Shown here: positions 26,548-35,320 of the stretch, one piece after another
How positions within the stretch are numbered: the first letter of the stretch is position 1
Layout: every line of letters starts with the position of its first letter
NCBI RefSeq assembly: GCF_910577345.1
Contig: NZ_CAJTMT010000008.1
Location: 50,128-114,127, forward strand
Reading direction: 5' to 3'
Length of the DNA stretch: 64,000 nt
From: an uncultured Duncaniella sp.
GTDB lineage: Bacteria > Bacteroidota > Bacteroidia > Bacteroidales > Muribaculaceae
Position numbers and translations under genes: made by a program
Notes under the pieces: generated by a model
The model's input: only the letters and a program-made list of their open reading frames with translations
What the model was told of the DNA's origin: nothing
The model's database searches: none

Positions 26548-27834
26548 TTATTTGCCTGTGAGTGCGTTGACGATGTTGATTCTTGATGCGTTGAGTGATG
26601 GGATACCGGCGCTGAGCAGATTGAGCAGGAAGCAGAAGAGCATTGCCCATCCGAATGTCGACCAGTGGAAAAGGATGCCGAGGTTCAGTCCGCTTGCCGA
26701 CAGTGATGCACCGTAGCCGGGTTGGAATATCACTCCACCCCACAGCAATGCGAAAATCAGACTGAGTGCGAGACCGATGAGGCCTGCGACTATGGTGATG
26801 ACGAGATTCTCGACAAAAATGTCGGTGATGATGTTGGTCCTGCGTGCTCCGAAGGCCCTGCGCACACCGATTTCCTCGCGACGGCGCTGCAGACGGCTGT
26901 GGGTCATGCTGCTAAGGTTTACCGCAGGGACAATGAGGAGAATCAGATAGATGGTCAGGCGCTGGAGACGGTCTTTGTTGACATCGGGCGACATGTTTGC
27001 CCACGGGGTGGCTACATGCACTTCCTGATTGTAGGGACGGTCGCGCAGGATGAATTCCCAACCGTCGATTTTCGCCTCATCGCCGAGCTTATCGAAAAGT
27101 TGCTTGTATTCCTCGCGGACAGCCGGGATGTCATCCACGCTTTTTGGTAGAATAATCGCGCTGAGACCACCCATGTAGGTACACCATGTGGCGTTTACTG
27201 AGTTAGTGGAGGTGAAGGGCACCCACAGTTCCGCGTAGGAGAGATTGGCGAGGTTGCTGACATCCTTGACTACTCCGCAGACTTTATAGGGGACATGGTT
27301 GATGCTGAATTCGCGGCCTTCCACATCGGTTGAGCCGAAGAGCTTGCGCGCGGTTGATTCATTGATGACAGCCAAGGGAATCGCCGAATCAAAATCAGCC
27401 TTGGTGAAGGGCTTGCCGTTGATGAACGTGAAGTCCATCACGTCCCAAAAGCCGTTGTCGACGCCACGGTATTCAGCACCGAAGGCAGGCTGACCGGGGA
27501 CAGAGAGGGAGGCGACCATAGGCCATGCATCCATTGCAGTGACGGCTTCGGGGGTCTTCATCTCATAGAAGACTGCCTTGATGGTGTTGAAACCGAGAGC
27601 ACCGTTTGAGGTGTTATTCTCGCCCCAGTCCTTATGGGCGATGGAGGCGAATTTCTGGACGAGCCAGCGGTCGCGGTTGCTCTCGGGAGCGAAGGGTGCG
27701 GTTTTGATTTCAGTTATCATCACCATAATCATGATGAGGAAGATTGCAAGGGCTGTTCCGGCAATGCTGACGGTGCTGACCATCGGCTGCTGCCTGATGG
27801 AAGCCCAGGCAAGTTTTATGTAGTTGGTTTTCAT
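26548..27834 (-). CDS. FtsX/MacB-type ABC permease, type A copy 2
   Basis: 428 residues. N-terminal helix (VSIAGTALAIFLIMIMVMIT), large MacB-like periplasmic domain (~45-290) with PFTKADFDSAIPLAVINESTARKLFGS and GREFSINHVPYKVCGVVKDVSNLA, then the FtsX core with the usual coupling motif RRREEIGVRRAFGARRTNIITDIFVENL and three helices. It shares this plan with the permease at 30330-31643. The gene lies 38 bp after the ATPase gene. Together with the type B permease it should form a heterodimer driven by that ATPase. Confidence 0.9.
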   Translation of the reverse strand: MKTNYIKLAWASIRQQPMVSTVSIAGTALAIFLIMIMVMITEIKTAPFAPESNRDRWLVQKFASIAHKDWGENNTSNGALGFNTIKAVFYEMKTPEAVTAMDAWPMVASLSVPGQPAFGAEYRGVDNGFWDVMDFTFINGKPFTKADFDSAIPLAVINESTARKLFGSTDVEGREFSINHVPYKVCGVVKDVSNLANLSYAELWVPFTSTNSVNATWCTYMGGLSAIILPKSVDDIPAVREEYKQLFDKLGDEAKIDGWEFILRDRPYNQEVHVATPWANMSPDVNKDRLQRLTIYLILLIVPAVNLSSMTHSRLQRRREEIGVRRAFGARRTNIITDIFVENLVITIVAGLIGLALSLIFALLWGGVIFQPGYGASLSASGLNLGILFHWSTFGWAMLFCFLLNLLSAGIPSLNASRINIVNALTGK

Positions 27835-27872
27835 TGCTTGGAAATGATGTTTGGTTCAGATAAGGAATTCTT

Positions 27873-28544
27873 TTACTGTACCTGGCGGCCGTCGAAGAAG
27901 CGGATGATGCGGTCGGTGAGTTTGGCCTGCTGCTCGTTGTGGGTTACCATCATGATTGTGCGGCCGTCCTCCTTGTTGAGCGAGTGGAGGAGATCCATGA
28001 CTTCGGCACCCATCTTTGAGTCGAGGTTACCGGTCGGTTCGTCGGCGAGGATGATTTCGGGATTGCCGACGATGGCACGGGCGATGGCCACGCGCTGACA
28101 CTGACCGCCGGAGAGCTGCGAGGGCATGTGGCGCATACGGTGGCTGAGGCCGACGCGGTCGAGGACTTCGCGTACTCGTTTCGAGCGTTCGGATGCACTC
28201 ATGGAGCGGTAGATGAGGGGGAGTTCAACATTGTCGAGGACGTTGAGCGAATTGATGAGATGGAAGCTCTGGAAGACGAAGCCGAGTTTGGCGTTTCGGA
28301 AGGCAGCGAGTTTGCTGTCGCTCATTTTCCCGAGCGAGATGCCGTCGATGCTTACCGTTCCGCTGGTCGGGGTGTCGAGGAGTCCGACAATGTTGAGCAG
28401 GGTTGACTTTCCGCAGCCGGAGGGTCCCATCACGCTTACAAATTCGCCTTTCTCAATGTCGATGTTTACGTTTTCAAGAGCGAGTGTCTCGATTTCGTCT
28501 GTGCGGTAGATTTTATTGATACCTTTGAGTTCGATGATTGCCAT
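27873..28544 (-). CDS. ABC transporter ATP-binding protein (MacB/LolD type)
   Basis: 223 residues, complete. Walker A GPSGCGKST (40-48), Q-loop VFQSFHLINSLNVLDNVELPL, signature QLSGGQCQRVAIARAI, Walker B IILADEPTGNLD and H-loop MVTHNEQQA. This subfamily powers mechanotransmission-type exporters (MacB, LolCDE, FtsEX). It is the only ATPase in an operon with four permease genes, so it may serve both pairs. A gap of 461 bp with repeat DNA separates it from the permease upstream in the operon. Confidence 0.95.
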   Translation of the reverse strand: MAIIELKGINKIYRTDEIETLALENVNIDIEKGEFVSVMGPSGCGKSTLLNIVGLLDTPTSGTVSIDGISLGKMSDSKLAAFRNAKLGFVFQSFHLINSLNVLDNVELPLIYRSMSASERSKRVREVLDRVGLSHRMRHMPSQLSGGQCQRVAIARAIVGNPEIILADEPTGNLDSKMGAEVMDLLHSLNKEDGRTIMMVTHNEQQAKLTDRIIRFFDGRQVQ

Positions 28545-28711
28545 GATATGTTGTTGTTTTAATTTGTTTATAATCTGTTTGTTGTTGAATTTTTTGGTTT
28601 CCGGCCGATGCCGGAATGGGAGTTGAATTGGTTTCTGATTGAGGTCGGATTTGGGTTTTAATATTGGTTCCCTACAGAGGTCGGGATTGGGTTTTGATTT
28701 GTTTTTTGATA

Positions 28712-28885
28712 TTGTAGGGACGCACTGTAGCGCGTATGCCGGATGAAAATGTAATTACGCGTAAAATTTATGTATATGGATGTTTTACACCGTTTTTATT
28801 ATTCACCATTCTGTTTAATCATTAAATTAATCTTGTTTACTTTCACTATTCTATTTGGCATACGCGCTACAGCGCGTCCCTACAA
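28712..28885. mobile_element. MITE-like element with 29-bp terminal inverted repeats
   Basis: TTGTAGGGACGC at 28712 begins a 29-base arm that is repeated in reverse complement at 28857-28885 with a single mismatch. The 116-bp centre is AT-rich and non-coding. Each arm also contains its own small dyad (CGC.CTGTAGCGCG). The size, long inverted ends and lack of a gene fit a non-autonomous transposable element or an interspersed repeat. No clear target-site duplication could be fixed. Confidence 0.55.
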
Positions 28886-28918
28886 ATCAAATTCTGAAAA
28901 TTTTATTGGACTTAAAAA

Positions 28919-28995
28919 TCATGAATCATGCATTATGAACCACGCATTAAAAATATGAATCATACGTTATGAATCATGAATCAAAAAACATGCAT
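28919..28995. repeat. AT-rich short tandem repeats
   Basis: Degenerate copies of ATGAATCATGCATT / ATGAATCATACGTT / ATGAATCATGAATC follow each other. They look like slippage-generated spacer DNA. Confidence 0.6.
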
Positions 28996-29005
28996 TGATT
29001 TAACT

Positions 29006-30313
29006 TTACTCGTCGCGGAGTGCATCGACCGGATTTATGCGGCTGATACGCCTTGCAGGGATATAGATGCCGATGAGGACCGAGATGAGCATGATGGCAT
29101 ATATTATTCCGGATATAATCAGGAAATGTTTGTTGAAGGAGTCTATCCACAATGCCATATAACCCTTAAATTCAGCAGAATACTCGCCGTCTATATTTAA
29201 GGCCGTAAGGCCGGATTCATGTACTTGAAAATAATATACAGTGAATGCAATAAGGCAGGCGATGGTAACCATGACCAAACCTTCAAATATCATCTCGCAG
29301 ATGACGAATCTTTTCGACCCGCCAAATGAACGGAGAATGCCGGCATCCATGCTGCGTTTGCGTGTCTGTAAATAGAAAGTACCCATCATGCCGAGAAAGA
29401 CATTGACGAAAAAGAACAGAGCGATGGAACCGTTGATGATAATAGAATTGTCATCGTCGCGTGCATTTACTTTCCGGTTGACCGTATAAGATTGTGGGCC
29501 ATGGGTGTAGACCGGTCCCGATTTGAGATCGCTATTGGCGTAGGAAGTGAGAGAAGTTGCAAAATCGTCTGCGTTGATTCCTTCCTTAAGTCGCATTACA
29601 ATGAACAGTCTTGACACACCACCCCAATTTTTTATAATATCTGATGTCATTGGATAGTAAGCGATAGGAGAGCGGCCAAATACTGAGCGATAGATGGCAT
29701 CATTGACCACGCCGCTTACGGTGTGGGAATATTCCTTGTATTTTTCAAAATACGGTGAATTTTTTTCAAGAATCTGCCCAATGGGATTCTCACCGGAGAA
29801 ATTATATTCCGCTATTGATTTGCTGATTACGGCATGGTTGCCGGTCATAGGCGGTTCTATAAAATCTTTCATTACGCTTGTTGAGGCATCCTTCAGTCCA
29901 AATGTCTTGAAAAAGTCTGTCCCGGGAATGAAATAGACCAGTATATAGGCATCATTTGGAGTAAAAGTCGATGAGTTAGTTGACATTTGTTCAAAACACA
30001 CCGGATTTATTAATGTTGCAGCCTCGATGTCCGGATGAGTTTTGACTTTGGCAAGGATACGGTTGAGATGCTCCATTTTTTCCTCGTGGGTAATCTCCTC
30101 CGGTTGTTGTGATGAACCGATCGGGTATTCACTGATATTGAGCTGGACAAGACGTTCGATGTCATAGCCTGGATCAAGATGCTTGACATAGAGTTTGACA
30201 AGTACCGGGTCGAGAAGTATCCATGCAATATAGGCTATGATTGAAATCTGAAGCAGAAGCCAGATGTTACGCCGCCAGTTGGCAATGAGATTATGGTATA
30301 TTAGTTTTAACAT
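29006..30313 (-). CDS. FtsX/MacB-type ABC permease, type B copy 1
   Basis: 435 residues. MLKLIYHNLIANWRRNIWLLLQISIIAYIAWILL opens with one transmembrane helix, followed by a periplasmic domain (~45-300) and the FtsX core (FFFVNVFLGMMGTFYLQTRKRSMDAGILRSFGGSKRFVICEMIFEGLVMVTIACLIAFTVYYF...GIYIPARRISRINPVDALRDE). The same order and N-terminal style as the permease at 25289-26542 marks them as paralogues. It starts 16 bp after the type A permease. No ATP-binding part is present. Confidence 0.88.
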   Translation of the reverse strand: MLKLIYHNLIANWRRNIWLLLQISIIAYIAWILLDPVLVKLYVKHLDPGYDIERLVQLNISEYPIGSSQQPEEITHEEKMEHLNRILAKVKTHPDIEAATLINPVCFEQMSTNSSTFTPNDAYILVYFIPGTDFFKTFGLKDASTSVMKDFIEPPMTGNHAVISKSIAEYNFSGENPIGQILEKNSPYFEKYKEYSHTVSGVVNDAIYRSVFGRSPIAYYPMTSDIIKNWGGVSRLFIVMRLKEGINADDFATSLTSYANSDLKSGPVYTHGPQSYTVNRKVNARDDDNSIIINGSIALFFFVNVFLGMMGTFYLQTRKRSMDAGILRSFGGSKRFVICEMIFEGLVMVTIACLIAFTVYYFQVHESGLTALNIDGEYSAEFKGYMALWIDSFNKHFLIISGIIYAIMLISVLIGIYIPARRISRINPVDALRDE

Positions 30314-30329
30314 AGCTATTTGTGGAGGA

Positions 30330-31643
30330 TTAGCGTTTGGTGTTGATTGATGAAACTATCGGCCGGCGCAAGGAGAGCCTGACTGGGATATAAGCTGACA
30401 GTAGGTTGAGGGCAAGACATATTGTCAGTGTCAGAAGGAAGACCTGAGGGGCGAAAAGCATCTCGGCTGAGACATCAACGTCTATATTGGGATCTACTGC
30501 CTCCCATGAGTCTGTGATGATATTGAGTATCCATTGCCGGGAGAAGAATAGAATGAGCCACGCTATAATAAGTCCGATGATACCTCCTATGAATGTAAGC
30601 AAGAAGTTTTCAAACATCACTTGGCGTGTTAATTCACCGCGTGTGGCGCCGAAACTACGTCGTATGCCGATTTCAGCAATGCGTCGGTCCATCTGTCCGC
30701 CTATCATACCACTTATGTTGATTGCGGGAACAATCAGAAGGACAATTGCGATGAATATGAAAGGTTTGAGCATATCCCATGTTGACTGCTTCTGCCATCC
30801 GGAACTGCCAAGCACATTGGTGAAATGTGTTTTTATAATGGGAATATCAATTACACCGGCGACAGTATCTACAAGTGTGATTCGCTGACAGATTGCATCT
30901 AATTTGTCTTTTATGGCATCTTGCTGTTCGCGGTCTTTGAACATGAAAGTGACTTTGAGAGCTCCCATGAGTGTGCGTGGCCACTCAACATCGGTAAAGG
31001 AGTGGTCAAGGATAGTGTAGGGCAGGAACATGTCTCCGTATGAAGATTTTGCAAGCGGTGTGCCTCGCCGTACTACGCCCACGATTTTATAGCGTTTGAA
31101 ATTCATTGATATTTCTTGTCCAACAGCTTTCTGAGTTGAACTGAAAACACGGTTGGCGAGTGCATCTGTAATGACAACATTGGGAATTGCTGCCGTGAAG
31201 TCAGCTTTACTAAACGGATGTCCGGATATAAAGTCGTAACTGTAGAGTCTAAAAAAGTTAGGATCTACATATTTAGTGACGATTTTGAAATCCGCGCTAT
31301 TGTCAATTGGTTGCACATAATCGCCGTTTGACATCCAATCTTCTCCTGTGACACAGAAGTAATCACAGAGTGTGGAGTCTGTAGTCAGATAGTCATCGAT
31401 GAAGCTTTTGGAGAACGGATTGGAACTCATGCCATTCTCTGTCGTTAGACGTATTGAGCTCATGTATGATGTAAGACCACGTTGATATTCGGGGTAAATT
31501 GGGGCAAGATGGACGTAATATATTATGGCAATTATCATTATGAATGCCACCGCGAAGGCTACGCCGCCGATGTAGAGCGATGTGAAGCCGGGATTGGCTC
31601 GCGATTCGACCCATAGTTGTTTGAGTGATGATTTGATTTGCAT
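30330..31643 (-). CDS. FtsX/MacB-type ABC permease, type A copy 1
   Basis: 437 residues. N-terminal helix (LYIGGVAFAVAFIMIIAIIYYVHL), MacB-like periplasmic domain with HPFSKADFTAAIPNVVITDALANRVFSS and VGQEISMNFKRYKIVGVVRRG, and C-terminal FtsX core with the coupling motif DRRIAEIGIRRSFGATRGELTRQVMFENFLLT. It is the paralogue of 26548-27834. It follows the adaptor gene after 85 bp and forms the first permease pair with the next gene. Substrate unknown; MacB relatives move macrolides, peptides, toxins or lipoprotein-like cargo. Confidence 0.9.
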   Translation of the reverse strand: MQIKSSLKQLWVESRANPGFTSLYIGGVAFAVAFIMIIAIIYYVHLAPIYPEYQRGLTSYMSSIRLTTENGMSSNPFSKSFIDDYLTTDSTLCDYFCVTGEDWMSNGDYVQPIDNSADFKIVTKYVDPNFFRLYSYDFISGHPFSKADFTAAIPNVVITDALANRVFSSTQKAVGQEISMNFKRYKIVGVVRRGTPLAKSSYGDMFLPYTILDHSFTDVEWPRTLMGALKVTFMFKDREQQDAIKDKLDAICQRITLVDTVAGVIDIPIIKTHFTNVLGSSGWQKQSTWDMLKPFIFIAIVLLIVPAINISGMIGGQMDRRIAEIGIRRSFGATRGELTRQVMFENFLLTFIGGIIGLIIAWLILFFSRQWILNIITDSWEAVDPNIDVDVSAEMLFAPQVFLLTLTICLALNLLSAYIPVRLSLRRPIVSSINTKR

Positions 31644-31728
31644 GATTGGGTGTGGTTGGAGATTGGAGAATTTATTGGGGGGAGTATAAGGGGTTGTGGG
31701 TGCCTTCGGCCGGTTGGGGTTGTCAGGG

Positions 31729-32976
31729 TTACTTTACTTTCAGAGAGGTGTTGGTGTTGAAACGCTTCATATCGGAGATGACCACGCGGTCGCCGGGTTC
31801 GAGACCGTTGATGACCTCGACATATTCAAAGTTGCTTTCGCCGAGGCGGACGCTGCGGCGGACAAGTTCGTCATCGCTGTCGAAGACAAAGAGTTCGTAT
31901 AGGCCGGGACCGGTATAGAACGTGCCGTTCTTGATACGTTTCACATCCTCCATCACGTCACACATTATATATACGTCTGTTTTCAGACCGGAACGCAGAC
32001 GGGCGTTGGCTTCGTCGTCAAGACGCACGGAGAATGAGATGACACCGTTGCGGGAGAGGGGGGTGACATTGCTGACCATTCCGGGAAGACGGTCACGGCC
32101 AACGCGCACGACGGCTTTGGACCCGACGCGGATGCGGTCGCCGTAGGAGTCGGCGAGTTCACCATCTACCTTGAAATGGCTGAGATCGGAGATTATTGCG
32201 ATTTTCTCGCCTTCGGAAATTTTTTGGCCAATCTGGTCGTTGATGAATGTAAGGGTGGCGCGGCGTGGAGCGCGTATCTGTGCATCGTCGAGTGTGCGGC
32301 TCATCTCTCCGAGGTTTTTGCTTGCGATGTTGATGTCGAGATTCTTCACGCTGAGACCGGCATCGGTGACCTTATGCTCATTGGCGAGTTGCTGACGCAT
32401 CTGTTCGAGTTCGAGTTTGCCGGTGTTGTAGGCGAGTTCGGCCTGACGGACGCGGTCGCCGGTGCCTGAACCGAGACTGTCGAGGTAGCGTTCGTTGCGG
32501 AGTTCGACTTCAAGACGGTTGACTGTCATTTCCTTCACCTTCACCTGCATGGTGAGGTCGGAGATACGGGTGTCGTTGCCCACCTTCTGCTGCTCCAGTT
32601 CGTAGCGCTTCATCTCTATCTGGTCTTTAAGCTTGTTGAGCTCGGTCTCGGTGCTCTGTAGGTCGAGACGCAGGAGGGGAGTGCCGACATCCACACTGTC
32701 GCCGGCCTTGCAATACACCTCGACAATGCGTGAATTGATTGGCGAGTTGATTATCTCCTCAAATGCCGGGACGACGCTGCCCGAGCCTGTGACGGTGGTT
32801 TCGATTGTTCCCGTGTCGACGGTTGCGATAAGCAGGTCGTCGCGGTTGACGCTCGAACGGAGGGTGATCATGAGTATCGCGATTATTACAACCACGACAG
32901 CGACACCTATTATATAGGGTAGCATCTTCTTGCGCATCGCTTTTTTGCGTTCGTCGGATGTGAGTTCTCTATCCAT
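31729..32976 (-). CDS. Periplasmic adaptor subunit (HlyD/MacA family)
   Basis: 415 residues, first gene of the operon. One N-terminal transmembrane helix (~16-40, MLPYIIGVAVVVVIIAILMITL), a beta-barrel/lipoyl part (TGTIETTVTGSGSVVPAFEEIINSPINSRIVEVYCKAGDSVDVGTPLLRLD), a long coiled coil (~108-215) and a C-terminal membrane-proximal domain. It links the inner-membrane permeases to the TolC channel. Expression should depend on the sigma-54 promoter 55 bp upstream and the NtrC-type regulator encoded at the far end of the operon. Confidence 0.92.
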   Translation of the reverse strand: MDRELTSDERKKAMRKKMLPYIIGVAVVVVIIAILMITLRSSVNRDDLLIATVDTGTIETTVTGSGSVVPAFEEIINSPINSRIVEVYCKAGDSVDVGTPLLRLDLQSTETELNKLKDQIEMKRYELEQQKVGNDTRISDLTMQVKVKEMTVNRLEVELRNERYLDSLGSGTGDRVRQAELAYNTGKLELEQMRQQLANEHKVTDAGLSVKNLDINIASKNLGEMSRTLDDAQIRAPRRATLTFINDQIGQKISEGEKIAIISDLSHFKVDGELADSYGDRIRVGSKAVVRVGRDRLPGMVSNVTPLSRNGVISFSVRLDDEANARLRSGLKTDVYIMCDVMEDVKRIKNGTFYTGPGLYELFVFDSDDELVRRSVRLGESNFEYVEVINGLEPGDRVVISDMKRFNTNTSLKVK

Positions 32977-33030
32977 TGTCTGAAATGAAAGTATGTGATT
33001 TAAATTTTTATTGTTTTCAGTGGTATAAAT

Positions 33031-33047
33031 TACAAATATCGTGCCAA
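33031..33047 (-). promoter_or_regulatory. Sigma-54 promoter of the export operon
   Basis: Minus strand TTGGCACGATATTTGTA fits the sigma-54 pattern (C/T)TGGCACG-N4-TTGC(A/T) with one difference, TTGT for TTGC. Transcription should begin near 33019, 43 bases before the adaptor start codon. This agrees with a sigma-54 activator being encoded in the same operon. Confidence 0.8.
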
Positions 33048-33089
33048 AGTGCCAATATATTGGTAATCAATGTGTTGTGCGAAATAGTG

Positions 33090-33148
33090 CTGTCCGCTAT
33101 CGGACAGTTTTGTCCGATTTTGTCCGTGCGGACAGCCGCTGATGGACA
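33090..33148 (-). promoter_or_regulatory. Enhancer sites for the NtrC-type regulator
   Basis: The palindrome CTGTCCGCTATCGGACAG (33090-33107) is followed by TGTCCGATTTTGTCCG (33111-33126), TGTCCGTGCGGACA (33121-33134) and a further half site TGGACA (33143-33148). They lie about 70-130 bp upstream of the predicted sigma-54 start, the usual place for NtrC-type binding. Confidence 0.75.
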
Positions 33149-33229
33149 GGATTTGAGATATTTGTATCATTCTACGGCTAAACCTTTTGTTGAGGAGGAT
33201 GATTATAATAGATATAATCCTCATGTTTC

Positions 33230-34324
33230 ATGTCAGCATCACATCCCATCACATTTGACCGCGTCATGCGGTTTATTCTCGGTGCAGCCATCGTCGCAGC
33301 TATAGTGTGGCTCGTCAATCGCCTGAGCAACGTCCTGTTGCCCTTCTTTCTGGCATGTCTGATTTCCTATATCCTTGAACCGATTGTGGAGTTCTGTCTG
33401 AATAAACTCCACTTCCGCTGGCGCATCGTGGCAATTTTCGCCACACTCATATCTGTTGCCGGAATTGTTTTCGGTCTTGCCTATCTCTTTTTGCCATCAA
33501 TCATGAAGGAGATTCACGACATGGGTGTGATGATTAACGACTACTCCCGGCGTGGTGAGCTGATGCCGTTTCTGCCGAAGGAGATTCATGACTACCTTGT
33601 GAATTATTTCGATGAGGACATGATGAGGAAGCTGATGGAGGGGCAGCGTTTCGAGACGCTTCTCTCGAAGGGTTCGACTGTCATCACCGCTTCGGTTGAG
33701 TTTCTGCTCCACACGCTCGAATGGTTCCTGACATTCATCTATGTGATTTTCATCCTGCTTGATTACCGCCACATCATGCGCGGTTTCCGTCTTCTCGTCC
33801 CGCCGAAATACCGTCCGATAGCCTATAAGGTCGGAAACGACATCAAGAACAGCATGAACCGCTACTTTCGCGGTCAGGCCGTCCTCGCGCTTTGTGCTGC
33901 GGTGTTCTATTGCATCGGTTTCTCGATTGTCGGTATTCCGCTTGCGATAGTGCTTGGCATACTGGTCGGTGTGCTCTACATGATACCCTATTTCCAGTAT
34001 GTCACCGTCATTCCCGTTGCCTTTGTCTGCCTGATTTCATCAATGGGCGGGGAAATACCTTTCTGGACACTCTTTGGCAAATGCCTCCTTGTCTACGTCA
34101 TCAGCCAATGTATCTGTGACTATATCCTCACACCCAAGATTATGGGTAAAGTCATGGGCCTCAACCCTGCCATCATCCTCCTGTCACTCTCGGTCTGGGG
34201 CACACTCCTCGGATTGATAGGTATGATAATCGCCCTCCCCCTGACTACCCTCCTCCTCGCCTACTACGAAGAATACGTCATCTACCCCCACGAACCACAT
34301 CCAATATCGGAAGATAATTCATAA
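33230..34324 (+). CDS. AI-2E family transporter (PerM/YdiK-like)
   Basis: 364 residues, about eight transmembrane helices. Typical features: an N-terminal pair of helices (FILGAAIVAAIVWLVNRLSNVLLPFFLACLISYILEPIVEFCLNKL), a polar central loop, and the C-terminal half with FRGQAVLALCAAVFYCIGFSIVGIPLAIVLGILVGVLYMIPYFQYV and PKIMGKVMGLNPAIILLSLSVWGTLLGLIGMIIALPLT. The family includes autoinducer-2 exporters and Na+/H+ antiporter-like proteins; the substrate cannot be told here. It diverges from the export operon and shares the enhancer-bearing intergenic region. Confidence 0.88.
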   Translation: MSASHPITFDRVMRFILGAAIVAAIVWLVNRLSNVLLPFFLACLISYILEPIVEFCLNKLHFRWRIVAIFATLISVAGIVFGLAYLFLPSIMKEIHDMGVMINDYSRRGELMPFLPKEIHDYLVNYFDEDMMRKLMEGQRFETLLSKGSTVITASVEFLLHTLEWFLTFIYVIFILLDYRHIMRGFRLLVPPKYRPIAYKVGNDIKNSMNRYFRGQAVLALCAAVFYCIGFSIVGIPLAIVLGILVGVLYMIPYFQYVTVIPVAFVCLISSMGGEIPFWTLFGKCLLVYVISQCICDYILTPKIMGKVMGLNPAIILLSLSVWGTLLGLIGMIIALPLTTLLLAYYEEYVIYPHEPHPISEDNS

Positions 34325-34406
34325 TTTAGGGAATCTTTCTTTTCGTTGAAATTAATTGGAATGTTATGGAACTAATGCTTAATATTAAGTGATTCAAGGG
34401 TGTGGA

Positions 34407-35255
34407 TTAAATATTTCTGCACATCGCGAACTGCGACAATCCTTTCGCCACGCCGAGTGACGAGAGGAAGGCCGGGAGGGTTTTCTCGTTCGTGTCGATG
34501 TTGAGGATTTTGATGGTCGGAGATTCCGCTGCTTGCAGACTGTTGGCGAGTAGGGCTGTGGCTATACCTTGTCTGCGATGTTGACGGTCGACGGCTATTT
34601 GCGTGACATCTCCGGAAATGGGATCAAACACGCAGTATCCCATCGGATTGCCGTCAAGGAAGGCTCCGGTTATCAAAAGGCCATCTTTCCCTCTTGAAAT
34701 CGAGTTGAGGTCATTTTGCCATGATGGCCTGAAGTCGCAGAAATGTTCCATTCCGTTAAGCGCTTCGGGTTGGAGCAGATGAAATTCGATTCGGTCGGGA
34801 TGGGGACGGTCAAGCCGGAGTCTATCGATGGACTGATTGTAGCAATCGTATTCCGCTGTGATTTCAAAACCGTTAGCCCGATAGACATTGATGGCAGCAG
34901 TGTTGTCTTGGAGCACCTCCAGAATGTATTGCTTTATTCCTGCTTCTTTCAGGTAAGGTATGGAGTATCTGAACAGTTGTCCCGCGATTCCTTGGCCTCT
35001 GAATGCCGGCAATGTGCCTGTCCCGCAATCGTAACAACTTGTGATGCCGTTGTATGGCCCGACGCCGTTCAGTGTGAATGCCACGATTTCATCGTTTTCA
35101 AAAGCAGCGAATGAAAGATTCGGGCAGAAACCGCGCCGCACAAGCATGTCGGCCACCTGTTTGCGGTCGAATTCAACGGCATAATCGCAAAATGCTTTCT
35201 GAAATGCTTCGAGAATTGACTCAAAGGGAATGTTGGAAAGACTTCTGATTGTCAT
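34407..35255 (-). CDS. GNAT family N-acetyltransferase with two GNAT domains
   Basis: 282 residues with tandem acetyltransferase halves. The first carries the acetyl-CoA loop TGTLPAFRGQGIAGQLF (~80-96) and LQDNTAAINVYRANGFE; the second carries VTQIAVDRQHRRQGIATALLANSL (~227-250). Both have the R/Q-x-x-G-x-G/A motif. The acceptor substrate is unknown. The small YccF gene lies 65 bp upstream on the same strand. Confidence 0.88.
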   Translation of the reverse strand: MTIRSLSNIPFESILEAFQKAFCDYAVEFDRKQVADMLVRRGFCPNLSFAAFENDEIVAFTLNGVGPYNGITSCYDCGTGTLPAFRGQGIAGQLFRYSIPYLKEAGIKQYILEVLQDNTAAINVYRANGFEITAEYDCYNQSIDRLRLDRPHPDRIEFHLLQPEALNGMEHFCDFRPSWQNDLNSISRGKDGLLITGAFLDGNPMGYCVFDPISGDVTQIAVDRQHRRQGIATALLANSLQAAESPTIKILNIDTNEKTLPAFLSSLGVAKGLSQFAMCRNI

Positions 35256-35320
35256 GTGGAAAGTGATTGGATGGCGGTGAGGTTGGATATGAAGGAATGA
35301 CCGTTATTGTCGTATGGATG

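Larger units (their letters stand above)
28545..29005. other. Repeat-filled gap inside the export operon
   Basis: No gene is present. The gap holds an imperfect direct repeat (GAGGTCGGATTTGGGTTTT at 28643 and a near copy at 28677), a 174-bp inverted-repeat element (28712-28885) and a run of ATGAATCATGCATT-like repeats (28919-28995). No TAnnTTTG box pointing at the ATPase gene was found, so expression of the downstream half probably depends on read-through. Confidence 0.6.

Noticed and set aside
26543..26743. 67-residue N-terminal extension of the type B permease
   Set aside because: It overlaps the preceding permease gene in another frame and has no membrane or signal character.
33090..33148. 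Repeated TGTCCG units as a small CRISPR-like array
   Set aside because: Units are 14-18 bp palindromes without regular spacers; they fit enhancer sites of the NtrC-type regulator. No CRISPR array or cas gene was seen anywhere in the window.
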